Source: a virus. Taken from it: a stretch of DNA of 51,833 nt. Below, in pieces: positions 11,301 through 19,086 of this stretch; position 1 is the first letter of the stretch, and each line of letters starts with the position of its first letter. Position numbers and translations under genes: made by a program. The stretch spans positions 95,642 through 147,474 of IMG/VR virus record IMGVR_UViG_3300030419_007368. One strand, written 5' to 3'. The notes under the pieces were generated by a model that was given only the letters and a program-made list of their open reading frames with translations, was not told the DNA's origin and did not search any database.

Positions 11301-12945
11301 ACTCAGAATCAAAATCTCTGCTATAAGGCCTAATAGAATCTGGCAACGCGTCGATATAGCTTGCCGCAATTGCAAAAAGTACTTTCTGATTTTTAGGATT
11401 AGATGACTTTGTAGCTACCTTCACAGCAACAGGCACAAAATGATCAGCGCGAAGCATATTATAAAGATTCGAGTTGATCTGGCCCATGTCTTTGTTCATG
11501 TATCTAAGAAGATCATTCCATGCTTGTTCTTTTATTTCAGCTGTTGTTTTCGCAGATTCTTTATTCTTCTCATCTTTAACTTCTTTGCTGTCATCGCCAG
11601 TTATTGGATCAGGTTCGGGATACTCATTCGGGCCTAGCAGAAAACCTTCAACTAACTGTTCAGTTGTAAGTCGACGGCCTTCGCCGGCAATGAAATAGTA
11701 ATAGCCTTCAGAATATCTTGTTGTTGGTTTACTTAACAAGCTAGAGAGGTTGTACACCAGCTTGTCTCCCATGTCTTTTTTATTAAATTTATTAAAATTA
11801 AAATAAGCTAATCTTACATCTTTAGGCTCCAGTTTAGTCCAGTTTAAATTTGAGTCAGGAGATATTAGCTTTACTCCATCTGGTAAATTGACATATGGTT
11901 CAGATACTTCGTGCGCGACTAATTTTCGTGAAGTATATGGATCCGGCGAAGAAACAATTTTTTCTTCTTTTTTGCGCACATATTCAACTCTTGTATATAA
12001 TGGGCGTTTGCCATCGGATGTCAAATCTTCTATCTTACCACTGGAAATTCTTTGATCGGAAAAGATTATCCCAACCCAAGTACCAGTAGCGCTTTCAACT
12101 ATTTCCGTGACCACGACGCCGGTGCCCAGAGGCACTTCGACACCATCGCCATGGTCGTGTTCTCTTTTAACCAAATCTCCGCCATTATTTAAAAAAGAAT
12201 ACCCTTGGTCTTCCCACCCTAATTTCAGCGGCTCCTTGTCATGAAACGGAGATGTGCGAAGGGGAATGTATGGAGAACTTCGTTTTCCATTTGATTTTTT
12301 GGCATCCAGCACCAAACCAATATAGTGATCAGCCTCGGACGGAGCTAGCGCTTCTTTAGCTAAATCACTAAATATGGGGGCCGGCCCCAGGGCGCTAGTA
12401 TCTGGAGTAGCTCTTATGTCTTTTTTGAGAGATATGGAATAACCTGGGTGGAGCGACAAATACTCCAATGATGATTCCATTACATTTTGCAATATTTCTG
12501 ATAAATTTGGCGGAGGAGTGGAGTCTTGGATCCAATTCCAAAATCCTCCGAGAATAGGAATGTCTGAAACCTGAGGAAAATATTTCTCCACCTCTTCCTG
12601 ATTCATATCAACAAATTTATTTTCCAATACTACCTTTATAGCTTGCAAAAAACTATTGATAGCAGGAGCAACAACGTCCTCATGTTGTTTTTTGGTTGGG
12701 TACCAATTAGCTTCCTCGCCGTCCTCTTTAATTTTCTCTGCTGTTTGATGTATGCTTTTTAGTTGATCGCGCAAGTCTCTTGCGGCTTTTAAATCTTCAG
12801 CAACAATAAAGTCTAAATCATCAAAAATATTAGCAGTTTCAGGAGCAGTTTGAATTTCGTCTAAATCTTCATCTAAAAGAGCTTCCCATGCGTCGCCCTC
12901 TACGAGTTCCTCAAACTTAAGTTTTAGTTCGTGATTTGTAGCCAT
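2350..12945 (-). CDS. Giant uncharacterised virion-associated protein (3531 aa)
   Basis: An uninterrupted frame of 10.6 kb that starts with MATNHELKLKFEEL and ends in a Cys-containing tail. I recognise no enzyme motif. It is mostly mixed alpha/beta with many acidic, Pro/Gly-rich linkers, suggesting many modules in a row. Residues from about 3270 to 3420 are strongly helical and Ala/Ile-rich (TLKGII..., AKAIIDIANMVQQAVIGAV) and look able to contact a membrane or form a coiled bundle. A short hydrophobic stretch sits near the C-terminus (PGMIYLAILFIDAF). Position between the spike gene and gp25-like says it is a tail or baseplate component; it is far longer than T4 gp7 (1032 aa) or the T4 tape measure gp29 (590 aa). 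Tape measure, baseplate wedge or ejected protein are all possible. Confidence 0.75.
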   Translation of the reverse strand: MATNHELKLKFEELVEGDAWEALLDEDLDEIQTAPETANIFDDLDFIVAEDLKAARDLRDQLKSIHQTAEKIKEDGEEANWYPTKKQHEDVVAPAINSFLQAIKVVLENKFVDMNQEEVEKYFPQVSDIPILGGFWNWIQDSTPPPNLSEILQNVMESSLEYLSLHPGYSISLKKDIRATPDTSALGPAPIFSDLAKEALAPSEADHYIGLVLDAKKSNGKRSSPYIPLRTSPFHDKEPLKLGWEDQGYSFLNNGGDLVKREHDHGDGVEVPLGTGVVVTEIVESATGTWVGIIFSDQRISSGKIEDLTSDGKRPLYTRVEYVRKKEEKIVSSPDPYTSRKLVAHEVSEPYVNLPDGVKLISPDSNLNWTKLEPKDVRLAYFNFNKFNKKDMGDKLVYNLSSLLSKPTTRYSEGYYYFIAGEGRRLTTEQLVEGFLLGPNEYPEPDPITGDDSKEVKDEKNKESAKTTAEIKEQAWNDLLRYMNKDMGQINSNLYNMLRADHFVPVAVKVATKSSNPKNQKVLFAIAASYIDALPDSIRPYSRDFDSESLFYNGKNFAFTLPLKEVKKRSQELATLFKKKIKPKVSEFKDTGGLIFNPYNLDYNIDIQIKAFEDFPDLLDGFLKRQTFPASSNSDNISELCSEGIRTTKDHMIQIGLKDNNVVGWDARETISYVLFSPDPESLKESHNSNLNLFEFDPYLTDDELSGNTSIKRSAIPLRIGLNWFREEFPGVIGSRTLHYLMAYKNLITFSDKGTRNFKSEDWIKFLQSHSVPPFEISLSRNRTLVVGKLECKELIRRLRRSGPNSGLEQQKLQELLYRREDCMKEWQREWSDATPATDPESSKAALRKKQQETQKASENSGALEDFKLFYRSFLNNLDPQALMALLMACLQHKLGIPITAEALCEAAIIEVIERIGIENVKKTIIQNIPELAPYLGDTSGYLGDEVTGIIENLEKNDATETEEVEDKLIDMDGQKLNPKFRNAPIAAAFALTGADPVIVNILLNMEKGGTIIELVPGPRPTGENSIEVPYGTGILPDELNIGGSTYTISTPNYTWDEVDSEKARLMNAGYSEKEAKALLIQSGYLIPRETQYSGLLSSGGFESTLDKLESDLAAFGDVPIYGMNVSGNSINAAVQDAKAWVQWLKTLVDIGALCEAVVGKLLEIPGLLFTEDPGGGLSDWGEDFWQGLKRRYSLPVPTMRFPFSLKTDNHMGDYSERLWETILGLAGMILGQVLNLILEDALNKCYGEEDDMGSATTPALASPPPDLSIPLPSLPTIPGLEPSYILAWMKDILSRLPAAQICDLLYGDPSRRLLNKCLEMTKQDWNSVYEKGINTRFEIQNIFFQIGKELDLDICDAIQATAPIITDACGATFDFDARCEELKLHGLTEEECTEQINRELEDLKNRVMAMTELMFPGANPFRNAFPDPCSPGGGFVMPPGVQDTMSRITENMLTNVQGSLLQDMSTMKFLTIPPRAVQVATNPKELKAAHDMFAKAVKNNNEVTCLAAVADTGVWYGDLMATSVFTYNLVYGRNLHCDMTIQPGDAKVMVGDKELKQLIQAGVGLDTIGQYSDLYSDLKTVIPSPNSSHMRLAHRASYDYYGTDNHWDEIYSEDTTFQPVTTHHICFHPLDVSVEYILALILDVPEFPNTPDGYAVLKELEKIADTIWTEAGKPEILGSQTERIVKILSSYSSEQDLGERIAKLFRQQTVPMGLENLVYSPRYFKNEDLQRPNLWGGFAAPGSIPHPQGGAGIINTDTGEYIVDTGWFPGSLSGKSHLSSVVPLDKTLKEAFNANGTNLRQFTQLIRAYTGLLDIKKHKDFLPSALKEYSLEAYTRIEELMDINSFSGANAVFKAFETMTVGEAIGLTGERLEALYPEMSAGVLGTIEGVIFTEGFLEIDGLIIETKDKHADPGSEQDDEGQFLGTYDVVETTTGKGWSEVDGGSDPYGDGLGTWGPIPLYIVFKKQFRDPDSVLNSDPQELLNYFSMEDKKVSPELHEALSAGPHLNRVEPSAPLYTDDIAGANLSGDDASFLAARDIESNINFNPNILLYDLPFTQFVTDNPAGQQAQEASEKMIELFNNLSTSDDKVQEITNQLSVVNKQSSITLQHVITPCDTSHIFTQEINPENPSHSGVKDAFKLVKGKLTPLYPSDQSISPSPDGPPAIITDPSHVDVSKLDHYEIDVSKKLDPSVQNLLYDIFPEIYNIDPSLITSAGASSTRLINEWKSMAKAVSAPGSELAGQLVKDPAQMMKEIGADDKYAASSYVHGGSVDPITGELTLYPPLDPSLSNYKVDPSPYILNPLNFKGTIFGKLLVHKLRTFYDQYGGSFGNKDIFWQKLQYILSSYGFSALQFAYSNQMFLKLKHSRLNSRKFMRKLWKKILRTPGSAVDPRCQDVFDQLGVTSSKDLEEAETDFFNLSEVKPRILNFYKKSICRSVHEQDTEDTPYKDLTSNAVRSTLIEGSVILLIKAHVLEACIASVVAWDSFEISDVFKDDAMVQVIINNMRQSTNAEDEDLLAFFANNILRAQENLTDVEGYLALSEFSSLEYLIKKEGENAAKIINSMFTNNKQLSTDLTLDILRTSDADFPERFRKLRGLDETAQLPHKLSSLHTEAGYDYVVDAKFTQNIYTMNYGSGKQTTIKDFDESALVTSHVSFLYGFPETIASTLQGSYYNVLSDIELFDSSAGSLLDGRVQRNYFHSLPLTNIAAVTSHGLWGHPGKEGIPFQVSNGPYRTGYYAYEAGDLSEVEGTEQDEVLKWGQAVNKDIVDQWYNSEAAWKRYESHRLTWAGPQIIGQFSAHFPTQDNYPVNWLPYPSPGDVPQGDILEKSFSDEYLDQGFDAAPAPHMMSWLHVQEQLLEGAEPWRNENTYEATHGNNINAKFGNITFQPFVKIVDATAEDNKNLEIEEYSYTDQEGNPCEIPTLILKEDVNDILTYPFFKEYREKHNIFRAHIGGYVPLSIWSSFYTNVFVRYLEINKKAKSIFQKYGLKPFFKEIKVGIRLSYSTSFPVTEAGHFAWDDSKSMEAFYKSIPEQSLLESKTFFNDRPYIIGGPTNDAGLHQGAQGEGYKDSAQAKGSMLRELMIPVKEVAYNLNLLPGGFDIGGDLISYDELGYYPAKFTEDLDYIVNLEQEEDVLAALANPEETKFLLNTWHQFFYKNVAQDLVDDMKNSPEFKLLFDYLFPMRRYMALAAIYGAEGLSKFISKPTNVLEETKETIIGTLKGIISSGDYTFVPDEVVNSLVGLTTETGTRPNNPDLTGKILQIVLETPLLILKGFVEVTDPAIIIAKAIIDIANMVQQAVIGAVKQALQTVKTTLQTAISQAESALSKVEASVATAATVGEALAQPIPENLRPKINKNNGLETWTVEVPELPEGAEDQLEQEGLLTAYQQSKEKFEELDKLLVDYKTLKNKIGQPGGECSDGEETQTTPGSGLKGEMKAVECDLEKVVKESEELMKDLFASPFLLPSVWAALVPSQVPYGGGITPFPIGPPSTFPGMIYLAILFIDAFEEKMHDEVTKTKGANCEEEL

Positions 12946-12954
12946 TACAATTTC

Positions 12955-14364
12955 CTAGTTTGACTTATTATTCCTGCTGTTGATAAAATTTTCACCACTT
13001 TCAACCAAAAAATTATGTTTTACACCTTGCAAATTGGTTATATGCTTCAACAAGGATATTTCCGATCTTGAAGCCGTTTCGACATCGCACTGAATACCAC
13101 TCATCATAGCTCTCTTCGATGGCAGAGCTTCTATCCCAAAAAATGGTGTAACATGTGTGTGTGTTTGCAAGGCTTGGTTGTATTTCATCTGATATTTCAT
13201 ATAGCCATGAAGTATTTTAGCTAGAGCTTCAACATTGTCCAATACAGTAATTAATGCCAATTGTAAATTATCACCCAGAACAATTGGCTGCAAATCCTCG
13301 ACTTTGTTCATAGCAACAAGCTCTACTCCAGACTTGCCAAGTATTTCTCCGCCGGCGGAATTAAATCTGTCTGTGCCGGTAACTATTCTAATACTCTCAC
13401 GGCCGATTATTCGAATATTATCAGCCTTAGCTACGACAGCAGACTTTGCTCCATATTTACCTATGTTTTTGTCGCCCTTGTCATCTAGTTTTGAACTAAA
13501 TTCTTCTCCAATGCCAAAGTTTTTGTCGACATTTGTTTTTTGACTTATGTAAACTCTAGCCGAATCAATATATGGGTCTGGATTTGTACTAACTGCTCTT
13601 TCAACTGTTTTGCTAGTACCATCTTCTGCTTCAACTTTAACTTTTTCAACTTCTCGCGGACACCAGCCACCTAGGCCTGCGACAAGATCAATAGCATCGC
13701 ATTGCGTATGGCCTTTACCTCCCCAGCCGGTATGAGCTTTCCCTACTCTGTCATTCCCTATCACTATGAAAGCATTATTATCTATTCCACGTCCTACTAC
13801 AACTTCAGAAGCACACGTATCTCGTTTGCACATAGCTTGAATGCGTTTAGTGCCGAAACCTCCGCTAATTTTGTTTTTTACTTTGTCTTCCGCAGACATG
13901 TTTTCATATTTTTTCCTCCTTGCTTCCGAAATACCACAAAGATCAACAGCTTTTTTTCTCAAATTAGCTGTAACCTGAGGTTTTCGTCGACCAGCGGATA
14001 CATTTTGCGAGAAGCTTCGTAAATCTTTTTCAGTTACGTCAACGCTGGTGTCGACAGGCAACAACTCCTCTAAATAATCATCCCTTTCTTCAAATCCACC
14101 AAATTCTATGTCCGTTTGTTTCTTAAATTCTCCACTTTGAAAGGGATTTTTCCCAACTTCACTATTAGTCGTCGAATTCGGATATTTATTCTTTTGTTGA
14201 TTGTAGTATGCTTCTGCTTCTTTAAGGCTTGTGGTGTTCTTGGAGGAGACGGTTTTACCGGTGTTAGGGTCAACGACGTCTAAGCTGTAATATGTTTTCT
14301 GTCCCTTGCTTGTTGCAACTGAAACAGTTGATACAGAAACATCAATTGGCTTTATATCTGGCAT
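12955..14364 (-). CDS. Baseplate/tail spike-like structural protein
   Basis: 469 residues. The N-terminal 140 residues look like a linker with an embedded small domain. A Cys-containing central part (about 140-235) contains GRGIDNNAFIVIGNDRVGKA and a GGKGHTQCDAIDLVAG segment. The region from about 270 to 345 has short repeated beta strands (KADNIRIIGRESIRIVTGTD) of the type seen in beta-helical spike proteins such as the C-terminal part of gp5. The C-terminal 120 residues are helical with an internal beta turn and end in FLVESGENFINSRNNKSN. It lies between the gp5-like lysin and the giant protein, so a central spike or hub-associated role is the best reading. The family assignment is from memory of similar marine phage proteins. 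Confidence 0.6.
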   Translation of the reverse strand: MPDIKPIDVSVSTVSVATSKGQKTYYSLDVVDPNTGKTVSSKNTTSLKEAEAYYNQQKNKYPNSTTNSEVGKNPFQSGEFKKQTDIEFGGFEERDDYLEELLPVDTSVDVTEKDLRSFSQNVSAGRRKPQVTANLRKKAVDLCGISEARRKKYENMSAEDKVKNKISGGFGTKRIQAMCKRDTCASEVVVGRGIDNNAFIVIGNDRVGKAHTGWGGKGHTQCDAIDLVAGLGGWCPREVEKVKVEAEDGTSKTVERAVSTNPDPYIDSARVYISQKTNVDKNFGIGEEFSSKLDDKGDKNIGKYGAKSAVVAKADNIRIIGRESIRIVTGTDRFNSAGGEILGKSGVELVAMNKVEDLQPIVLGDNLQLALITVLDNVEALAKILHGYMKYQMKYNQALQTHTHVTPFFGIEALPSKRAMMSGIQCDVETASRSEISLLKHITNLQGVKHNFLVESGENFINSRNNKSN

Positions 14365-14366
14365 AA

Positions 14367-17300
14367 TTATTTTCCTTCATCCGGAGATTTCACCTTGTTT
14401 ATTTCACTCCATCTAATGACAGAACCACCTTTCCAGAATTGGAAATGCATATGATCTTCTATTGTGTTCGAGTTCCAAGAAATAGCTTGTATCCTTTCTA
14501 CAATTCTTTCGATCCCATAAATTTTAGCAATCTCTTCCTTTTCATTTTCATTCCAGGTTTTTCCACCCTTCCAACGTCGTTTTAAAAAATATGCGTTGCC
14601 CCAATACATGTCTGTCGCTTCGCAAAATCTTAAAAGCCATAAAGTAGGGTTAGCTCCTTTTGGAACTATTGGCCCGCCTTTTGCTGCTTTCATCACGTTT
14701 CGTTTCAAGCCCATGCTCCCACCCTTGTAAGCGAGTGGCGCTTTCTCCCAGCTGTCTATTTGCCTTAGTACCGCCATTTGCGAATCCGGGTTCTCCCAAG
14801 CAGTCTTTACGTACACAGCTGGGTCTTCTTTAAAAACTCCCAATTCGTGTAATCTCTTAGCTTTCTTAAGATCTCCACCAATATTCCATGACCAGGCGCC
14901 TGTATACACCCCATAAATTGGCTCACCGTTTCTAGAGTATCCATTTATTTGAGCATCTAGATCAAACGACAACCCAAGGGCATGAGTAGACAAGCCCGCC
15001 GAATACGCTGAGGTGCCACTCGCGCCTTTATAGCCGCGAATACCGCTGGTTACTTGAAAAGGGTAATATTTCGACTCTTCGCATGCGCTTTTCCAAGCAT
15101 TCTCAACTATGTCTGCTAAGCAACTCCATATATTTTTACTTTTAAGAGATCTGATGGTTCCGTTTGGCCCTCTCGCAAGATAATTAAACTTCTTAATTTT
15201 AAAATTCTTGACGTCTGACAATCCGGTTTTTGAATAAGAGGTTCTTTTTCCTTTAAAGTCAAAGTCTTTTTTTCTTGGATAAAATGGTATCATTTTAGTA
15301 AGCTCGGCATATGTACCAGGCACTTTCACTCCCCCAGGTACGTCTTCACATGCAACTGCAACCACCTTAGCCTTCACTTGAGGTACAGGTATTTTTTTCT
15401 TTCTAGTGCCCAATTTTTTGGGTGGATCCACGCAACCTTTTGGTTTTTTACATGGTTCAGGGCCTTGTTTTTTTATTTTTTGTTTCAACAATTCAATAAA
15501 TTTTGTTAATGCTTCAATTTTCGCTAATTGACTGGCGATAAGAGCGATATTTCCTTTTCCGGGATTTCCGGGAGATACATTTGCGTTTGGACCGCTAAAA
15601 GCAGCTGCGCTATCAAAAAAACTTAACTGAAAAGACTTGTTAAACAAATTCCATTGGAATTCCCAACTGGGAGTCTGCGATGTCCAGGCTTCTTTCGCCA
15701 ACTTAAGTTCTTCTTGTCTTTGTTTGAGTTCTTTTTTAAAATCATGTGTTCTCAATCCTAATATCTTATTGTAGTTCTGCATATATTCAGTTATTTTCAT
15801 ATATTCTTTTTTATCATTTAAATATGATTTATATGCACTGAAAAATTGACCATCTTTGGCCGTGTAAAGCACGCCATTTTTACAAAAATGGCCATATTTC
15901 TTTATTTCATTTCCATTTTCCTCTTTCACGACCTCACATATAGCTGACATCCCTTTTTGACCTTGAGACAGAACCTGGAGAGTGTTCTCAAACTCCTCAA
16001 TTCTCTTTTTCAACTTCTCTTGTTCTGTAATATTAGATCTTTCTGCGGCCGGTGGAGGCTTTGAAGCTACAGACCCAGCATGATCAGGCACTGCTGAAGA
16101 AGGTGGCTGGCCGTCTTGGTTGCTGTCCTTCTTCTTTAGTGAGGTCGAGGGCGCATCTAGTAGAAAATCATTAACCATGCTAAACGCATATCCGACCGGT
16201 CGGTCGCCGGCGATATGCATGCTTATTGAGCTGTTGGTTGCCTCAGCATTACCTGTTTTGATTGAAAATTTTCTTTTTCCGAGCGCTCCGCTGGGCTTGT
16301 ATTCTTTTTGATACTTTTCTCCCAACCCTAGGTGTGTAAAAAACTTACTAGTTGAGTTGTTTTGTTTAAATTGAGTTATATAATTAAACTCTAGATAATC
16401 GACAATCAGTTCTGATTTTGGCAACAAATAATCCTCATACAGTGTCACAGACGGGACACTCGGAAAAGTATAATAAGTATCTTTATCCAGTCCAGTATCT
16501 ACAAAGTCTATCCTGTTGATTTTTAAAGTCTTAAGAGCTGATTCTGCGCTTGAGTGCATTTTACTGTTTGGTCTATTTTGTACCATAGAACAAAAGTTAA
16601 TGGCGCCCAAGCCATCTCCGAGGATAGAAACAAACTGGATATTATCATACCGAACGCCCAAATGTTGATCAACAACATCTAACACTTCGTTGTGAAAAAG
16701 CTTAAAATTGCCTCCAGAATAGGACCCATCAAACGTTGCAAACTGGCGCTCGCGCAAGTGAGTAACTTGCAGAAGATTTTCTTGTTGTGAGATTGGCAAG
16801 CTTTGTAAATATTTTTTTAATGCTGGTCTAATCTTAGGATCCGGATTAGATCGCGCCGTACGGCCGGTAAGAAGTCCCGGGACTACTTTTTTTCCAGAAG
16901 CCATTAATTCAACTCTCGGAGCATCCATTGGGGCTGTTCCAAAACCACGAGAATAGGCCATCTCTGGTATCACCAAGATAAAATTCCTACCATCTCGAAT
17001 CATATCTTTAATGCCAGGAGCTATTTTATCCTTAAAATCGCTCGATATCATCGCTCCACCGATTGATTGTTCTGGTGTTGTATTTGGGCCGGCGATCCAA
17101 GCGTGGCCGAAACCGGAGTCATCGTGAAAATAATATTTTATCTCAATAGGGGAAGAGGTGTCCAACATCTTCGGTGCATATATAATAGTCTCACGGCCGG
17201 GGCTTAGCGGGCGGTCGAGTAAGTCTAAGTATCCATTATTTTTTAAATGCCCAACCCAAATAAATGCATTATTTTTCCCTGGAGCTGCTCCAGGGATTTT

Positions 17301-18095
17301 ATGTTTAGCGGAAATAACAGAACTTGCAAGACTATTGTTAAAGAACGACTTGGTCTGATCTGAACCGTTGCCATAAATTCCAGTTTTTATTCTACCCTTT
17401 AATTTTCTTAAAGGCACCCCAGCGTTCAAGAAGTCAATTGTTTTTCCAACATATAAAGAACTTTGCACATCTTGATTTCGAACAGCCTGGCATGCTGGTG
17501 TATGTGCACTAGTAGGCGATAATTTGGTTTTTACCTTCTGAAAAGTTGATGGCTGGTGAAGGCCTATGACTTCTCCTGACGGAAGGCCACTTGCGGCTTG
17601 CTCACACCTCTCCTTGGAATAAGTAACCCATATCAAAGATCCAGGAGTTATTGATTTGAAGTCTTTATCTTCTACCCGACCATGGTACTCCCCATGAAGG
17701 GCAAGTCTTACGGGGTCTTCCTCACCAGATGGCCAAGGAATATCAACATCAAATTCCGGTATTCTTGCCACCACCCTTATTGAAGTTTTTCCAGAATTCT
17801 GCTTTTCTAGTTGAGCTGCTGTAGGGAACAACATAGTCATAGTTTTGGTAAGATTTCCGCCCGTCGAAGCTTGATTGTTCGCTTCGGGTCCTGAAAGTAC
17901 TTTTAAAACCACAGCAAGATACGGACCGGTACCTTGATGGACATCATATGAATACTTCTCACGAAAAATCTCTGCTATTGTAGAAAAAGCACTCTGGCGT
18001 TCGTCATATCTAGCTTCAAATATTGAACTATTTAAGGAATTTAATTCACCTATATCCCAGTTAACATAAGGAGAATATGGTGTCGTAGTAGCCAT
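14367..18095 (-). CDS. gp5-like tail lysin/hub protein with C-terminal M15 peptidase
   Basis: 1242 residues. Residues about 55-180 look like an OB-fold hub/spike domain (PYLAVVLKVLSGP ... PGSLIWVTYSKE). Residues 300-510 resemble an alpha/beta hydrolase: a strand ILVIPEMAYSRGFG, then ILGDGLGAINF where a nucleophile elbow would lie, but the expected Ser is Gly, so it is probably not an active esterase. Coiled coil is likely around 690-720 and 795-860. From about 1000 there is a peptidase M15 (VanY/D-Ala-D-Ala endopeptidase) domain: SGIRG, then STHALGLSFDLD (residues 1036-1047, the SxHxxGxxxD zinc motif) and EDHMHFQ near 1215 (second His motif). T4 gp5 has a lysozyme here; this phage appears to cut peptide cross-links instead. 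Upstream it follows a small gene; downstream it precedes the spike-like gene by 2 nt. Confidence 0.82.
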   Translation of the reverse strand: MATTTPYSPYVNWDIGELNSLNSSIFEARYDERQSAFSTIAEIFREKYSYDVHQGTGPYLAVVLKVLSGPEANNQASTGGNLTKTMTMLFPTAAQLEKQNSGKTSIRVVARIPEFDVDIPWPSGEEDPVRLALHGEYHGRVEDKDFKSITPGSLIWVTYSKERCEQAASGLPSGEVIGLHQPSTFQKVKTKLSPTSAHTPACQAVRNQDVQSSLYVGKTIDFLNAGVPLRKLKGRIKTGIYGNGSDQTKSFFNNSLASSVISAKHKIPGAAPGKNNAFIWVGHLKNNGYLDLLDRPLSPGRETIIYAPKMLDTSSPIEIKYYFHDDSGFGHAWIAGPNTTPEQSIGGAMISSDFKDKIAPGIKDMIRDGRNFILVIPEMAYSRGFGTAPMDAPRVELMASGKKVVPGLLTGRTARSNPDPKIRPALKKYLQSLPISQQENLLQVTHLRERQFATFDGSYSGGNFKLFHNEVLDVVDQHLGVRYDNIQFVSILGDGLGAINFCSMVQNRPNSKMHSSAESALKTLKINRIDFVDTGLDKDTYYTFPSVPSVTLYEDYLLPKSELIVDYLEFNYITQFKQNNSTSKFFTHLGLGEKYQKEYKPSGALGKRKFSIKTGNAEATNSSISMHIAGDRPVGYAFSMVNDFLLDAPSTSLKKKDSNQDGQPPSSAVPDHAGSVASKPPPAAERSNITEQEKLKKRIEEFENTLQVLSQGQKGMSAICEVVKEENGNEIKKYGHFCKNGVLYTAKDGQFFSAYKSYLNDKKEYMKITEYMQNYNKILGLRTHDFKKELKQRQEELKLAKEAWTSQTPSWEFQWNLFNKSFQLSFFDSAAAFSGPNANVSPGNPGKGNIALIASQLAKIEALTKFIELLKQKIKKQGPEPCKKPKGCVDPPKKLGTRKKKIPVPQVKAKVVAVACEDVPGGVKVPGTYAELTKMIPFYPRKKDFDFKGKRTSYSKTGLSDVKNFKIKKFNYLARGPNGTIRSLKSKNIWSCLADIVENAWKSACEESKYYPFQVTSGIRGYKGASGTSAYSAGLSTHALGLSFDLDAQINGYSRNGEPIYGVYTGAWSWNIGGDLKKAKRLHELGVFKEDPAVYVKTAWENPDSQMAVLRQIDSWEKAPLAYKGGSMGLKRNVMKAAKGGPIVPKGANPTLWLLRFCEATDMYWGNAYFLKRRWKGGKTWNENEKEEIAKIYGIERIVERIQAISWNSNTIEDHMHFQFWKGGSVIRWSEINKVKSPDEGK

Positions 18096-18106
18096 ATAAG
18101 ATCCTC

Positions 18107-18406
18107 TTATTTCTCGTCATCAATCAAATCATATATTTCAGATTTTTCATCCGATGAAAGACCTTTAAACGAGCCTTCTTTTTTCGTTATTAACGACGCC
18201 AACTTGACCAGCTGCTCGTTGGAACGTTGCAACGTTTCTAGATATTTAGCTGCTACTGGGCCGGAATGCTGATGTTTCGTCTCATCTTGCTTCAAGATTT
18301 TCATTAATTCAACTAGAAGAGTCGAGGCCATGGCCCTGTCGTCTCTTACATTAGATATAGCCTCTTCAATGAATGTCTTTGAATCTATATGTTTCCCTTT
18401 TCCCAT
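18107..18406 (-). CDS. Small helical phage protein, unknown function
   Basis: 99 residues, predicted all-helical, with a central GPVAAKYLETLQRSNEQLVK stretch and an acidic C-terminus (DEKSEIYDLIDDEK). Small proteins of this kind occur next to late-gene regulators in marine T4-like phages, but I cannot name a function; a DNA- or terminase-binding helper is possible. The start at 18406 overlaps the end of the sigma gene by 22 nt, so the two are probably translated from the same message. Confidence 0.65.
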   Translation of the reverse strand: MGKGKHIDSKTFIEEAISNVRDDRAMASTLLVELMKILKQDETKHQHSGPVAAKYLETLQRSNEQLVKLASLITKKEGSFKGLSSDEKSEIYDLIDDEK

Positions 18407-19086
18407 TCGCTTTTAAAATTCCTGTATCTTTTTCGTATACGATTTAAATTGTTTACAATTTGCTTTGTATTCAATCCGGTTATTTCCCGCATGTATAGAT
18501 AAATAGCTTTTTTGTTAAAAATATCTATCTCTTCTATGCTTTGAAACAAAATTTTAATCGCATCCAAGACCTTTCTCTCATTTTCTTTTAGTTTTAATTT
18601 TTCCCACTTGTCAAATTCTGCAAAAAGATGCGACCAAAATTCGTAATCCTCCCTTCTTGATTCATACAGGTTCTCTGTTGTAAGATTTTCAGCCTCTATC
18701 TCTGATGATATGTCTTCGTATTGCACATCTCTTTTAAGTCTTTTAGAATTTTGTTTGACTTTATGTATGAACCAGTTCTTGGTTATTACACTGAAGTATG
18801 AGAATGCTTTAGATTTTCTATTTGGGTCATATTTGTCTAAAATGGTGATAAGCCACAGTTTACAATCGTCCTTTAGATAATCTATATTTGGTAAAGTATT
18901 AAATTTATAAGTATAGACAATCTTGTCTACCATCTCACCAAATGCCGGCTCAATTAGTGTTATATATAAATCAGTTCGTACAGAACGGTCATCGGTTGAC
19001 GCATAATTTATTATAGCGACTTCATGATCTTTGGTGAAATAATCATTCTTTCGTCTCCGCCGGCGGCGTGCTGGCTTCTTGGTCAT
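18385..19086 (-). CDS. 55: Late-transcription sigma factor, gp55-like
   Basis: 233 residues. T4 gp55 is the minimal sigma factor that directs host RNA polymerase to late promoters (TATAAATA). Signs here are the RNA-polymerase-binding region 2-like block from about residue 55 to 115 (VYTYKFNTLPNIDYLKDDCK, then DPNRKSKAFSYFSVITKNWF), and a helical region-4-like C-terminus with a helix-turn-helix-like ITGLNTKQIVNNLNRIRKR. The N-terminus is a very basic RRRRRRK tract. Its first 44 nt overlap the end of the upstream membrane-protein gene; no later Met is plausible, so I keep the start at 19086. It implies that gp33/gp45-like coactivator and clamp lie elsewhere in the genome. Confidence 0.85.
   Translation of the reverse strand: MTKKPARRRRRRKNDYFTKDHEVAIINYASTDDRSVRTDLYITLIEPAFGEMVDKIVYTYKFNTLPNIDYLKDDCKLWLITILDKYDPNRKSKAFSYFSVITKNWFIHKVKQNSKRLKRDVQYEDISSEIEAENLTTENLYESRREDYEFWSHLFAEFDKWEKLKLKENERKVLDAIKILFQSIEEIDIFNKKAIYLYMREITGLNTKQIVNNLNRIRKRYRNFKSEWEKGNI

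Noticed and set aside
15850-16900. Active esterase domain within the gp5-like protein
   Set aside because: The elbow reads GDGLG with no Ser, so catalytic function cannot be supported.
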